Positions 9,501 through 20,486 of a stretch of 64,000 nt of DNA are shown piece after piece; positions within the stretch are counted from its first letter, which is position 1, and each line of letters starts with the position of its first letter. The stretch spans positions 3,658,001-3,722,000 of the forward strand of contig CADCXD010000018.1 in NCBI GenBank assembly GCA_902806575.1, in the 5' to 3' direction. Below the pieces are notes generated by a model. That model was not told where the DNA came from. It searched no databases and saw only the letters and a program-made list of their open reading frames with translations. A program made the translations under genes and the position numbers. This DNA is from Jackrogersella multiformis (Eukaryota; Ascomycota; Sordariomycetes; Xylariales; Hypoxylaceae).

Positions 9501-12500
9501 GGCAGTATAGATGACAGTCAGGTCTAATGGCTTCAAGATGCGCTTGCAGTTTTTGGTAGTCTTCAGAATCAATAACGCGGCGTGAAAGTGTCACCAGATG
9601 CTTCGCTCCTCGATGAGCCATAAGAGACAAGAGGCGTCGACCGAGATCACCTAAGCCCCCTGCCACAACATAGGAGGCATCCTCGGTGTCCCAGTCATCG
9701 GACTGTACCTGTGTCGGTATGATGGCTGGCACAATTGAATCTGCATTTGCCTCGAGAACAACCTTGTCGCAGACTCGAGTATCTATGAGATGGAGCGCGT
9801 GAGCCGTGTGAGCGACATCCTGGATACAAAGGTCCACATCAGACACAGGGAGGTATTCAAGCACAGCAGTTGCCTGTGCCACCAACACAGCTTTCATACC
9901 GGGAGAACACTGGAAAAGCTTCACGATATCGCAGAAGTGGAGTGACGCATTATGTGGGAGCTTTGGTAACGGCACCGTCGTGTGAGCTGTCGTCGTCGCG
10001 ACAACACACCCCTGTGGCTTGAGGCAAGCCAATGCTTCACTTGGCACAACGTCCTCAGTGGCCTGGACGATGACATCCAATCCGTCGACGAAGACTTCAC
10101 GAGGAGGTCGTCGATGCAGCAAACGGCGAGCTATGAGCACATCATTTGTGCCGATGTTACATTGCTTCATGATCAAACGAGCCTCCGCAGGTCCGGCGGC
10201 TGTGGCCGTAATACGCGCGCCAATGTATCTGGCAGTGGCGATAACAGATCGCCCGACTAGGCTGAGGGCACCGTGAACCAGAACGGACCCCGTCGGTTGT
10301 AAATGGCCGATTCCGAACAGGGCATGGCATGCCGCCATAGTGTTAAGAAGCTGCCCTGCAGCTATGGCCGGCGAAATTCCTGGTGCAAGGCGGCCGGCAT
10401 GGGTGTGATGGATCCGCAGGCGACTAGCTCCCATGAACGGGCCCAAGGCGACCACCCATTCTCCTTGAGCAAGAGTAGTAACACCGGTACCGACACGACC
10501 AATAACTCCTGCGTACTCGCCCAGTGGATTTGATAGGTTTGACTTAGCCAGTACAAAAGTCCGCGCCTCGATCTCGATCTCCTCATCCCCCAGGGGGGTA
10601 GCATACATATCCTTATTATGAACAAACACCGAACCCTCGACATTATGGTTAGGCCAGTCACTAGTTAGAAAAAGGGGTCGTGAGCTATCGGCGAATCGAC
10701 AAAGCTCAACATCTGGGTACTGGCGATTATTGGCATCGATGGCACAGTTGAGCCGTTTACTTTTGCGGAGGCGTGGTACCAGGACAATGCCGTCTTCTTG
10801 CACTCTATACTCTCGTTCCCTGTTAGGGCGACAATCCTGTGAAGCGAGACGTGCAAGGCAGCTAGTGAGCACTTCAAGCAGTCGAGTACGTTTATGATCA
10901 TGCGCGAACAAGCCAGTGGCAGCATGTATTGTAGTTAGTCGCAATTTATCGTTCTCGGCGTGTGCAGTCCGGGCCACGCCAGTAATCTGGTGCATAGATG
11001 GCGGGTTGTCCGGGCCAACCCAGAGGATAGACACTGGCTGCTTCAGCAATGCCGTGACGGCACCGAAACATTTTGGATCCGACAGTATCGGCTGGTTAGG
11101 ATCATCGATTACCACGATACATACGTCGGCGTCAGCACCAATCCGGAGATTAGTACTGATGGTACTTACGTCTAAAGTACTGAGCATGACTTTTGCCCCA
11201 TGAGTCTGCAGCCTGACTTCGAGCTCCGTTGCCCACGATGAGGTTGACTGGTTGGCTGTATGAGTTAGTATTTGAATGTCTGCGAACTGCTGTGTTGCCT
11301 CGGCAACTATGTGCCGCGCCACGACGATGAAACTGTCCCGCGTAGCGTCGAAGAAGTTTAGCTGTACCTCTAAGGCAACTGATGCTTCTCGTAGCGCCGT
11401 GTCCAAGGAGTCTCCTAATGGGCCATCACTTGGACCCAACACTAAGACAAGAAAGCCGTCCAACTTAAGAAGCATGGAGGCATCTTTAACGTGCCTGATT
11501 GACGAAGCCAGAACGACATCATAAGAATGTCGCTCAAAGCCTTGGGCTACAGCATCATTATCGTGATTAAGCAGACGGCAGCGGACCGGGTAACCAGGAA
11601 GCCGCTTGCGGGTTTCGTCGAGACGTTCAGATGCATCACTGACAAATTCGTACGAACCCACGGTTCCACCGCATGCACCAACTGTGCTGAGGAATACCAG
11701 GGATAAATCTCCAGAGTTGTCAAATTCTAGAACCGAAAGGTTCGATCTTTTGAAACAGAAGTGGTGGATCAAATCAGTCAGAGTTGGATTCGATGACAGA
11801 TCCCCGGCGCGGAAATACTCTGCGTCTATCCCCCATTCAAGTTCGTAGCAGATCCCAGGGGCTTCGATGGCGTCGCTAAGTAGGTTTGAATGAGCAGCCA
11901 GACTTCGCATCTCGATGCCTGAAGTTGTGAGGACCAGCGCACCGGCGGCTGTGACAGATATGTCCGCATGTGCGCTGCGGAACTGGCTCGATTTGAGCTC
12001 CGCCAGGACCTGTAGCTCGGATCCAGGGTTCCGAAGCATATTTTCTGAAGTGGACAATAACAGCTCGTCAATGTGAACTGGCATGACAGAGCTGCGTCCC
12101 AAGGACCGAGTTACTATCGGCAGCGCAGTATGAAGCACGACGTCCAGTGTTGATGGATGAATAATATGCGATTCCTGGTGCTGTGCCGGCATAATAGCTG
12201 CAACATCGGGGACCTCAATCACAGCTACCGCTTTCAAAGCATTAGACTCCATCACCAAGGAGCGGATACCCCTAAATGTTGGCCCGTATGTATTTCCAGC
12301 GGCGCCCAGCTCGCGATAAAACCCTTCCGCAGTGAGGATGACATCGTTAGAAGAAGAACGAGACCCCTGATAGCCTGACATATCTTCCGAGACCACCGCT
12401 GTATCCTCAGCTAGCACTCCCTCGACTATACCCGTGCAATGCTCATACCATTCCCCCTCCGAAAGCGCCGTGATGCGGAAGGTAAACCCAAGATCTGTAC

Positions 12501-15500
12501 CAGACAGCGGCGTGAAGCTCAGTTGCATTTCTTTGCGGTGTGGCAGATCTGGTACGACGAGGGCTCTGAGGAACGAGACATCCCGCATTGCTATTGCTTT
12601 GAGCGAGTCTTGTGGGTGACGCTCACTGCTATGTTGTTTGACAGCCTCGGCAGCCATACAGAGATAGCCTGACCCAGGAAAGATGGCCAGGCCGTCCACG
12701 ATGTGGTGGGCAAGCCAAGGCAAGGTGGCAAGACCGATCATATGCCGCCATCTCGGCTCGATGGCTGTCGAATCGGCTATACGCACCCCGAGTAGATCGT
12801 GGTATGGATTACGCCGCATGCGGTAATCGCGGCTGACGCGCGACTCGTGCCAATTCTTGGTTGAGTGGTCCCAGGCGTACGGCGGGAGATCCGATCGAAC
12901 AGTAGCTGTGCTCAGACCCGGAACTAGGGCCGTAACGGCGTCAAAGTCAAGCTTCACACCATGCTCGAAAAGGCGGCCAGCTAAATTCAGCGCGCTTATC
13001 ACTGCGCTTACTTTTCGTTGCAAAGCTGAATAGTAATCAAATCCAAACTTCGGCGTTCCAGCTTCTATAAGAGACTGTCGGACTGGCCCGGCGAGTGCAG
13101 AATGTGGTCCAACCTCGATGAAAAGGGCATGTTGGCCAGGGGGCTTCGTAGCGCGGTGGCGGGCGAGCGCCTGGATGGCGCTGTAAAATTGGACCTTGGA
13201 CACAAGGTTGGAAATCCAGTACTCAGCGTTAAAGCCATGTGACTTTAAAGAGCCGGAGACAGAGGAGATAAACGCAATGTCACTACCATCGGTATTAGTG
13301 ATATCAGAGTCTAGATCTCCGAGGCGGTTTCGGTAGTCTTCCGCTACAGCGCGCATGTGATAAGAGTGGTAGGCAGTATCGACTATTAAACGACGACGAA
13401 AAACATCGCTCTCCTCGTTGGCGAGACGGTCGATAATTTCGTCGATAGCATCAGCGTCACCTGAAACGGTGACACTATGGGGACTGTTGACGCATGCAAT
13501 ACTGGCATTGCCTCTGGTTAGGTTCTGCATACAAGAAGCACCCTCACGCTCGCTCAAGCCGATCGACAACATGGCCCCGCGTGGCAGACCGCGGTCTTTA
13601 GAAACAGCTGCCATGAAGCCGCGGTGAAAGGCGATGCGAAGAGCAGTGTGGTGAGTCAGATGACCGGCGGCATAGGCGGCAGCAATCTCGCCGCTGGAGT
13701 GGCCTATGACTATAGACGGGTGCACTCCTTGGGCACGTAGAAGACTGACGAGGGCGATCTGAACAGCCGTTGTTACTGGCTGAGCCAACTCTGCCATGTT
13801 CATCCTTGTCTGCTCGGACCCGTCTCGAAGAAGCTCGGCCTCGAGGTCCCATGTCGCCCCGAGCTCAAGAAGCACATCGCGCGAGGTGCGTATTGAATTG
13901 CGAAAAACAGGCGAAGGCGTCGATTGCAATAAAAGCTCGCGACCCATGCCAGGCCATTGGGCACCCTGTCCAGTGAAGACGAAAATAATATCAGTTTCCG
14001 AAGGCGCCGGGTTATTTGGGACGGTGTTGAGACCTTGGGTGAGTCCATCCAGCAGCGAGTTCCGGTCCTGAGCTACACAGCTGAAGCGCCATGGCAGACT
14101 AGAACGCCGATGACAAAGACTATACGACAGGTCTTCCAAAGCTTCCTCTGCGTGTTGCTCAACCCAACCCCGGTAGGCACTAAGCATAGCAATGAGTGAA
14201 TGCTGGCTGTTGGCCGAGAGAACGAACAGGCGCGGAACTATAGTACGGTTGATAGGATATAAACTAGGTCCCTGGGGGCTCTGTTCAAGTATTGCATGGG
14301 CGTTGGCGCCGCCAAACCCGAAGCTGTTGATGGATACACGAGATGGAACCCCGTCGACTCGCGGCAATGGCACCAACTTCGTCGGGATGATCATTCGATC
14401 TAATGGAAGACCGGGCTTTGGGTTACGGAAGCCAGCTACGGGCGGTATCAACTGGCGATCAAGTATCAATACCGCCTTGACCAGGCTAGCAAGACCGCTG
14501 GTATTTTCCGTATGGCCGATGCTGCCCTTGACGGAGCCCACATAAAGGGGTAAGGACCGCTCCGGGCCGGTGAAGACCTCTGCAAGTGCGGCCAGCTCTT
14601 CTTGATCGCCAACCACCGTACCGGTACCGTGTGCCTCGACGTACGACACATCTTGCGTCTGAAAGTCTACCCGTGAATATGCAGCGCGTATGAGATCAGC
14701 CTGCGCTGCGCCGCTTGGGTGGGTGATGCTGGCAGCAGTATAGCCATCCTGGTTCACAGCAGTGCTGCGGATGACAGCACGGATAGGGTCCCTATCTCTG
14801 AGAGCATCCTCGAGCTGTTTTACGATTAATACGACGCAACCTTCGCCACGGCCATATCCGTCACCCTGGATGTCGAACGGGTAGCTGTGACCCGTGCTGC
14901 TTATCAAGTGCAAGTTGCTCATCCCGATATGGTGGTCCGGGCTCAAAGTAATATTGGCGGCGGCGACAATGGCCGCATCAGACTCGCCATAACGCAAGCT
15001 CTGGCAAGCTTGGTGCAAAGCTACGAGACCCCCTGAACAGCCCGTGTCGAGCGTAATCGATGGTCCACGCAAATCGAACACGTGCGAAATGCGATTTGCC
15101 AAGACTGCCGTCTCAGTTCCTGTAATGCAGTAAGTAGGCAGGTCAAGCGGGTCTTTGTAAATGTTCCTGTTGAAATCTGTTGTGAACCCGGCTGCGAAGA
15201 CGGCTGTCTTAGTGCCAGTGAGATCTTCGCGGCGCCAACCAGCATTCTCGAGAGCTTCGTAAGACATCTCGAGCAGGATACGCTGCTGCGGATCCATGGC
15301 AGAGGTTTGCTGTGGCGATATATGAAAGAAAGGGTGGTCGAAGTCGCGGATGTCGCCGTCGATGAAGTGGCCTCCTGGGTGGTTGCTTGTGCCATTTGGG
15401 TCGTCGGCACTGGGATGGTAGAACGCAGCCTCGCAGAAGCGATCTTCCGGCACTGGAGACCAGGCCTCGCCGCCGTCTTTTAGTAGTTCCCATAACTCAT

Positions 15501-15609
15501 CAGCGGTGTTTGAACCGCCTGGGAGTCGACATGAGACACCAACAATTGCAACTGATGAGGAAAATCCGGCGTCTTTCATTTTGGAGTCGGTGTTGAGGGC
15601 TAAGTTCAT
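6524..15609 (-). CDS. Reducing polyketide synthase with C-terminal carnitine acyltransferase-like domain
   Basis: The model has three exons (15609-9391, 9314-7719, 7642-6524), two 76-nt introns, both with GTACGT donors, and 2,977 residues. The first junction rebuilds the KR sequence DRTLDSMAYDDF and the second rebuilds the acyltransferase segment VIESAAFVMCLDD. Domains in order: KS (Cys191 in DTGCSGG; EAHGTGT; IGHTE), AT (Ser638 in GHSSGE), DH (His969 in HIVDGLAIFP; Asp1156), a methyltransferase-like region around 1290-1450 whose SAM loop is lost, an ER-like region around 1660-1970 with ALSLVG in place of the usual GGVG loop, KR (GGLGDLG; Ser2116, Tyr2129), ACP (Ser2302 in GLDSL), then from about 2390 a choline/carnitine acyltransferase fold (LPRVPLPTLEDT; NRWLDK; catalytic His2681 in YEHSKIDG). 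Such C-terminal domains are known in some fungal PKSs to pass the chain to a hydroxyl acceptor. It shares an upstream region with a membrane-protein gene. Confidence 0.93.
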
Positions 15610-16089
15610 CAGTGCTCAGAGACAGTTACTTCACTCTAGATATAATAGTATCTCAACGTATTTCGTACAAGACATAACCTACCTACCTACCTACCTACCT
15701 ACCTACCTACCTACCCTACTGCATTTATATCACGAAATGCGTCTAGCCTGCTTGGACAGGATTGATATGTGTAACGGCAATGTAGAAAGGTAAGACTCGA
15801 GACGCCGTCATCATCAATGCCCGAACCAATTACATGCAAAGATATGCAAAGGAGACGGCTGTTTCCTTTTTAGGTAATCCTGCAGCAGATAGGAGGCGCC
15901 CAATATGCTAGGTAATCTTGCTGTTTCGCAACCTCGGACTCTGCTGACTTGGCTTGTTCTACCCTATCGCATTACTAACTTTTCCTCTCGTCTCTTTCTG
16001 TTATTTTCCTGCCATGGAGTCCTAACTCGGCCTAAGCTCACAAATTCACGTAATATATCTAGTTTCTTTCCTTGCTACCGCGGATAACT
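15610..16089. promoter_or_regulatory. Divergent promoter region of PKS and membrane protein
   Basis: This 480-bp region separates two start codons that point away from each other, so it must carry both promoters. It holds a long (ACCT)n tract next to the PKS side. No zinc-cluster binding site could be assigned with confidence. Confidence 0.6.
15677..15715. repeat. (ACCT)n microsatellite, almost ten units
   Basis: A perfect tetranucleotide tract of 39 bases, 68 bp upstream of the PKS start codon. The unit is the same ACCT word that builds the dispersed palindromes elsewhere in the window. Confidence 0.95.
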
Positions 16090-17255
16090 ATGTCAAGTGA
16101 TTATACTTCGTCAGAATACATCGGGTACCGGCTGGAGATCTGTATTGCAGTCTTCATTCCTCTTCAGATCGCTGTCGTTGCCTTACGCTTTTACGCTCGT
16201 AAACTTACTGCTAGGGACTACGGTATGGATGACTGGTTGGTGGTCGCATCCTTGCTTAGCCAGCTAGTTGCATCAGGCATTTCTATCGGTACGCAAAGGT
16301 GAACGGATGCTACAATAGCATCGCTGACAGTGACAGGCGGTATAAAGCAAGGCGCCATCGGATACCACATTGGATTTTTAGAAGAAACAGATCCTAAGGC
16401 TGTCACGGTCTTCTTCAAATATCTCCTGGCCATCTCTATCTGGTATCACGCAACAATCAGCCTTTCAAAGCTTGCTATATGCATGCTGTACCGGAGACTC
16501 TTTCCGCAGCGGCCCGTTTACATCGTGCTTTATATTGCTGCCGGCATCATGATTTGCACAGCTATTGCCAGCCTGGCTGCGGACTTTGCTGCCTGCAAGC
16601 CCTTTTCGACTAACTGGGCATTGGCAGACGTACAAGCTGTCCACTGCATCGATAAGGAGGCCTTGTTTGTCTGGAGCACTTTTCCCAACATTGTGACAGA
16701 CGTGATTATGCTCTTCCTACCGCTTCCCATCATCTGGAGGCTGCACACGTCCATCCAGTTGAAAGTGGCTCTGACGTGCACGTTCTTGCTCGGAGGCATG
16801 TAAGTACCTAGGTAAACCCTAGCCTTGTATTGGCGTTGCTAACATCAAACGGTGGTCTCATTGCATCGATCCTTCGGTTCGTCGCTTTCTCCAATACCAA
16901 CTCATTCATAGACGCCACTTACCACGCCGTCGAACTTTTCATCTGGACCTTAGCAGAGCCTGGTATCTACCTCCTATCAGCCTGTGTTTTGATGTATCGC
17001 CCGCTCCTCGAGAAGATCGGCATCGGCTCTCTAAGCAGCAGCAAGGCCAGCAGCAAGGCTAGCGGCTCAAAAGGACTAAAAAAGCGCCCGACGGCGGAGA
17101 GTGGTAACCAAGATATTGCTCTAAGAGACTTGAGCTCGAATAGGGGCTTCGAGCAGTTATTTGACGACGAGCAGAGCATACATGGTAAAAATCAGCTTTT
17201 TCGTGGCAGCATCGCAACGACAGCATACTTTGAGCCTCCCGAAAGGGGAGTGTAA
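16090..17255 (+). CDS. Seven-helix fungal rhodopsin-domain (PTH11/SAT4-like) membrane protein, possibly damaged
   Basis: Exons are 16090-16288, 16337-16799 and 16853-17255, together 1,065 nt (354 residues). The start is the ATG at 16090; an upstream TTG is not a fungal start. About seven hydrophobic segments are visible, with the family's DYGMDDWLVV after the second helix, a Tyr/His-containing IWYHATISLSKLAICMLY helix and ILRFVAF in the last third. The tail is Ser/Lys-rich and cytoplasmic-looking. The first intron (48 nt) is normal. The second has a good GTAAGT donor and a CTAAC branch site, but where AG is needed to keep frame (16851-16852) the sequence is GG. Without that splice the protein stops at once after Met. 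The family resembles PTH11-type receptors and is common beside metabolite genes; no function is known here. Confidence 0.7.
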
Positions 17256-18342
17256 CCTTTCTAGGTTTGGTATGTGGCCGGAGTTTTTGTAAAACTTTGT
17301 GCGGAAGGCTGTGAGGCACGAAGACGTTGCGGATGGCCGGAATGTGTCTAAGGTATAATTAATTATAATATTAATGAGTGATGCTATTTACAGAGTGCCT
17401 GTTTTTCCTCCTTACAACATGCTTTTTCTGAACACCTAAATACTTGTCCACCACTTAACCTACACGGTTAATTCTATTATATCCATATTTACTTCACTGC
17501 GTTTTTTTAAAATAATTGAACTTTTTATAATTATTAGGTATTTATACTTTATATTAATAATGGTGGGAGGGTAAAAGTTAGCCTTTACAAATAATAATGC
17601 GGAAAACGAAGAGATGAAGCGACCAAGGTCGAACCGCTGGGCATAGTAGAGCGGTATATGGGTTAAAGAGATTCACCCTATTAGATTTTATTATTCGGCT
17701 ACCATGCCGTCGTAGCGCGGCTTTGCAGTTAACGATGCTTAGCCATCAAGGTACCGATCGAACTAACAACTAACATCGCTATCAGACAATGGCTAGGACC
17801 GAAGTGCGGAGCTGTTGGTAGGACAAAGTCGTGTAATAGGAGATAGTTACACGGGTTAATATAGGTCGAATAATATACCTTAGGTAGTCCCGTAGTCCTG
17901 CAGCCCTGCAGCCCTGTAGATTGAACTCCAAATTAATGTAAGGGATAAATCATATGCCACGAAAATCTTACCATTTAGTAATTTAGTAACACCTGCCTAA
18001 AACATAGCTCACATTTTTAACCTGGTTTTCTTCAGAAGCTCCTAATCTCGCAGTCTCGTAGATGCAGACCTGTGTCTTAGAAGTTTGTAGGTGAGTCAAT
18101 GCATGTCATCGAGCCGCTTCCCACTATTGGATGGCCACGGAGGACTGCTCTAGCATACCTACCTAGGTACAGGTACCTGGTAGGTATACAGTCCAACACC
18201 AGATGCACAGCAAAGGCGCAGTTGTTGCAACGCGTCGAAAACTCATCTAGCATCGCAATCACTCATTATTGACTGTACTCTATGCTAAGTACCTAGGTAC
18301 CTACAAAGACTGGTAGGTCAGTGTATGCAGATCGCCCACATC
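17256..18342. other. Gene-free AT-leaning intergenic region
   Basis: No gene, tRNA or clear repeat was recognised. Several ACCTAGGT-type palindromes occur near 18160-18180 and 18290-18303. Confidence 0.5.
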
Positions 18343-20088
18343 TTTTACCGCCTCCATTCCATACCAATGGCGCAAACGCAATATAAGCCGGCCGTTGGAG
18401 CTGGCATAATATAGGTTACACGCAGAGCGCTACTGTATGCGTTCCGCACCGCTCCGACGAGGTTGGGTGTCACAATATTCCCGATGTTGATAGGCCCAGC
18501 TTAGATGATGGCGCGGGAGTCCACTCCGGTTATACTTTCCAGATTACTCACGAGTGAAGTCGTGAAGATAGCCTGGGCCAGAACTATCCCAAGGATAGCC
18601 CCGAGGCTGTTGAGGAAACTACACAAGGCACTATCCGGGACCGTGTCGCTAACCGGAAGCACATTCAGGACCGATGTGTATGGGATCTGATGGCATAGAC
18701 CGCTGCCGAGCCCAGTTAGAAATTGATATCCAGTGAAACGTGCATCTGAGGTAGCAATATTGATGGTCGTAAGCTAGCACCAGCAGTCGACAGAATACCC
18801 CTGAGATACATCAACGGCACATACCAACCGGTCAGGCTGATCTGATCAGGGGAGAAAGCATAAGTGGCACGAGGAATGCTAGTTTTGCGATTCCAGATGT
18901 CCTAGCATCGTCCCCCGGGACAGCCTGAAGCGGGAACGAACATTAGCCTTGTACCAAGATGACTTATACCCGTGGACATCATTGCCAGCACTGAATAGGA
19001 CGGTCCTCTGTCGGAGGATACGGTAGGGAATAGCAGCACTTTGATGTCGTTAGCGAACATGGTCAAAGCGTCTGCGGTGTATGCTGAGACCAACCTGTCA
19101 CCTTGGTGGTACTGGTAAACGAAGTAGAGGGCTAACGTGAGACCGCCCCCCAAAAGACATCCATAAACTCGCGGGTTGGACCAGGGATAGACGAGGCCAC
19201 CCCACTGCAGGCCTAGAAGTAATCTCGAGAAGCCTGATAGCAAAAGTGCCATGCTTAGCCGATCGACTTGCGCCAGTCGCCGTAATGTTGGTTGGCCTGT
19301 AGGCTCAGCCGCTTATGACGGATCATGTAGATATCAAAAGGCTACGGCAAACGCGGTGAATCCAATAGGGAGGTTAATCCAGAAGCAGAAGCGCCAGGTG
19401 AGACGCGAATCGGTAAGGATACCGCCTAACAGCGGGACAACGAAAGATGCCACGCCGTCTAGACTCGTTACCATGGAGATGTAAATCGGACGACGTTTTC
19501 CCGGGACGGCATAGCCGACCAGCATCACACTTCCAATGTAGAGGCCGCCGCCACCGATTTCGGCAATGACGGAGCCAACGCGCAGACTATAGAACCTACC
19601 TCAAAGACCACGATGCAGACGATGTAGATGAGCTTGACCGAGAACAGCTTATACAGCTGGCCAAAAGCTGGCTGGAGTGCCATATTAGTCAAGTAGTACT
19701 CACTGCTGTACCACGCTGCATCTTGGAGAGTGTTGAAGTCTGTCGTGATACGGAGTATCGCCGTGGCTTTTGACAGTTAGTGAATTGCTAAATGACACGG
19801 CATTGAACTGCCCGAGAATATAATGGTCGAGGCACATCAAAAAGACTACGGCCATCATGCCTACCTAGGTACGGTAAACATGAGAAGCGGCAGGCCTCGC
19901 ATTACCTCCTCGTCCTTCTCGTCAGTGTTCCCATTATTTTCATCATGTCCTTCCAGCTTCACCTCGGCGCTGACGCTATGAGGTTTTTCATCAGCGGACG
20001 CCGCGGACTGTGGGGTTGTTACACCTGCCTTCGGCATGAGGTCATCGTCCTTGTTATGGAATGGCTCCAACACTTCGTTGCTGCCCAT
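18343..20088 (-). pseudogene. Decayed MFS drug/metabolite exporter (DHA2/14-TMS type)
   Basis: The minus strand carries a complete but broken major-facilitator gene. From 20088 an acidic N-terminus (MGSNEVLEPFHNKDDD) leads to MAVVFLMCLDHYILG, then ITTDFNTLQDAAWYSSEYYL and QPAFGQLYKLFSVK. Next come GGGGLYIGSVMLVGYAVPG, the signature RRPIYISMVTSLDGVASF and LTWRFCFWINLPIGFTAFA. After that are QWGGLVYPW and a C-terminal YTSVLNVLP...ALCSFLNSLGAILG block ending GMEWRR. Frame changes occur near 19570 and between 19335 and 19290, and an in-frame TAA follows DSRAII near 18499; the first helix joins the second without a clean splice. An intact copy would be a plasma-membrane exporter, such as clusters use for self-protection. 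Sequencing errors cannot be excluded, but several independent lesions favour a true pseudogene. Confidence 0.8.
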
Positions 20089-20486
20089 GATTGGTTTCGT
20101 TTAAGACTATTAAAGAGATGGTGGAAACTGAAAATGAACAAGTTACAAAGCAACGAAAGTTTGCCTACCAGGCAACAAAGGGATATTACCTACCCTGCCG
20201 AAGGTCCGGAGCCGATACCTCCACGGCTCTTACCTCTCATCCAATACATCCAATACCTACATATGTACCTACCTAGGTAGGTAGGTAACTACCTGGGTAC
20301 CTAGAATACACAGGTACCTACCTGAGTACCTCATAAGGCAGGCTGCTGCTAAGTACCTAAGTACTAGGTAGGTATAACTACCTCTTCTGCCCCTCCTATC
20401 CTGGTTCCCCAGCCCAGGCTTGTCCATTCTATTCTATAACTAACCTTCGAATTCCAAGTCTTAACTTACACCATTCCCAATTCCCA
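20089..20486. promoter_or_regulatory. Promoter region of the NRPS-like gene, with dense palindromes
   Basis: This lies upstream of the NRPS-like start codon and of the broken exporter's start, on the other strand. Between 20255 and 20375 there is a cluster of ACCT/AGGT words, including a perfect 16-bp palindrome at 20267-20282. Confidence 0.5.

Noticed and set aside
17600..17800. A possible tRNA-like or RNA-gene-like stretch
   Set aside because: Some words resemble a T-arm, but no cloverleaf could be folded with acceptable stems.
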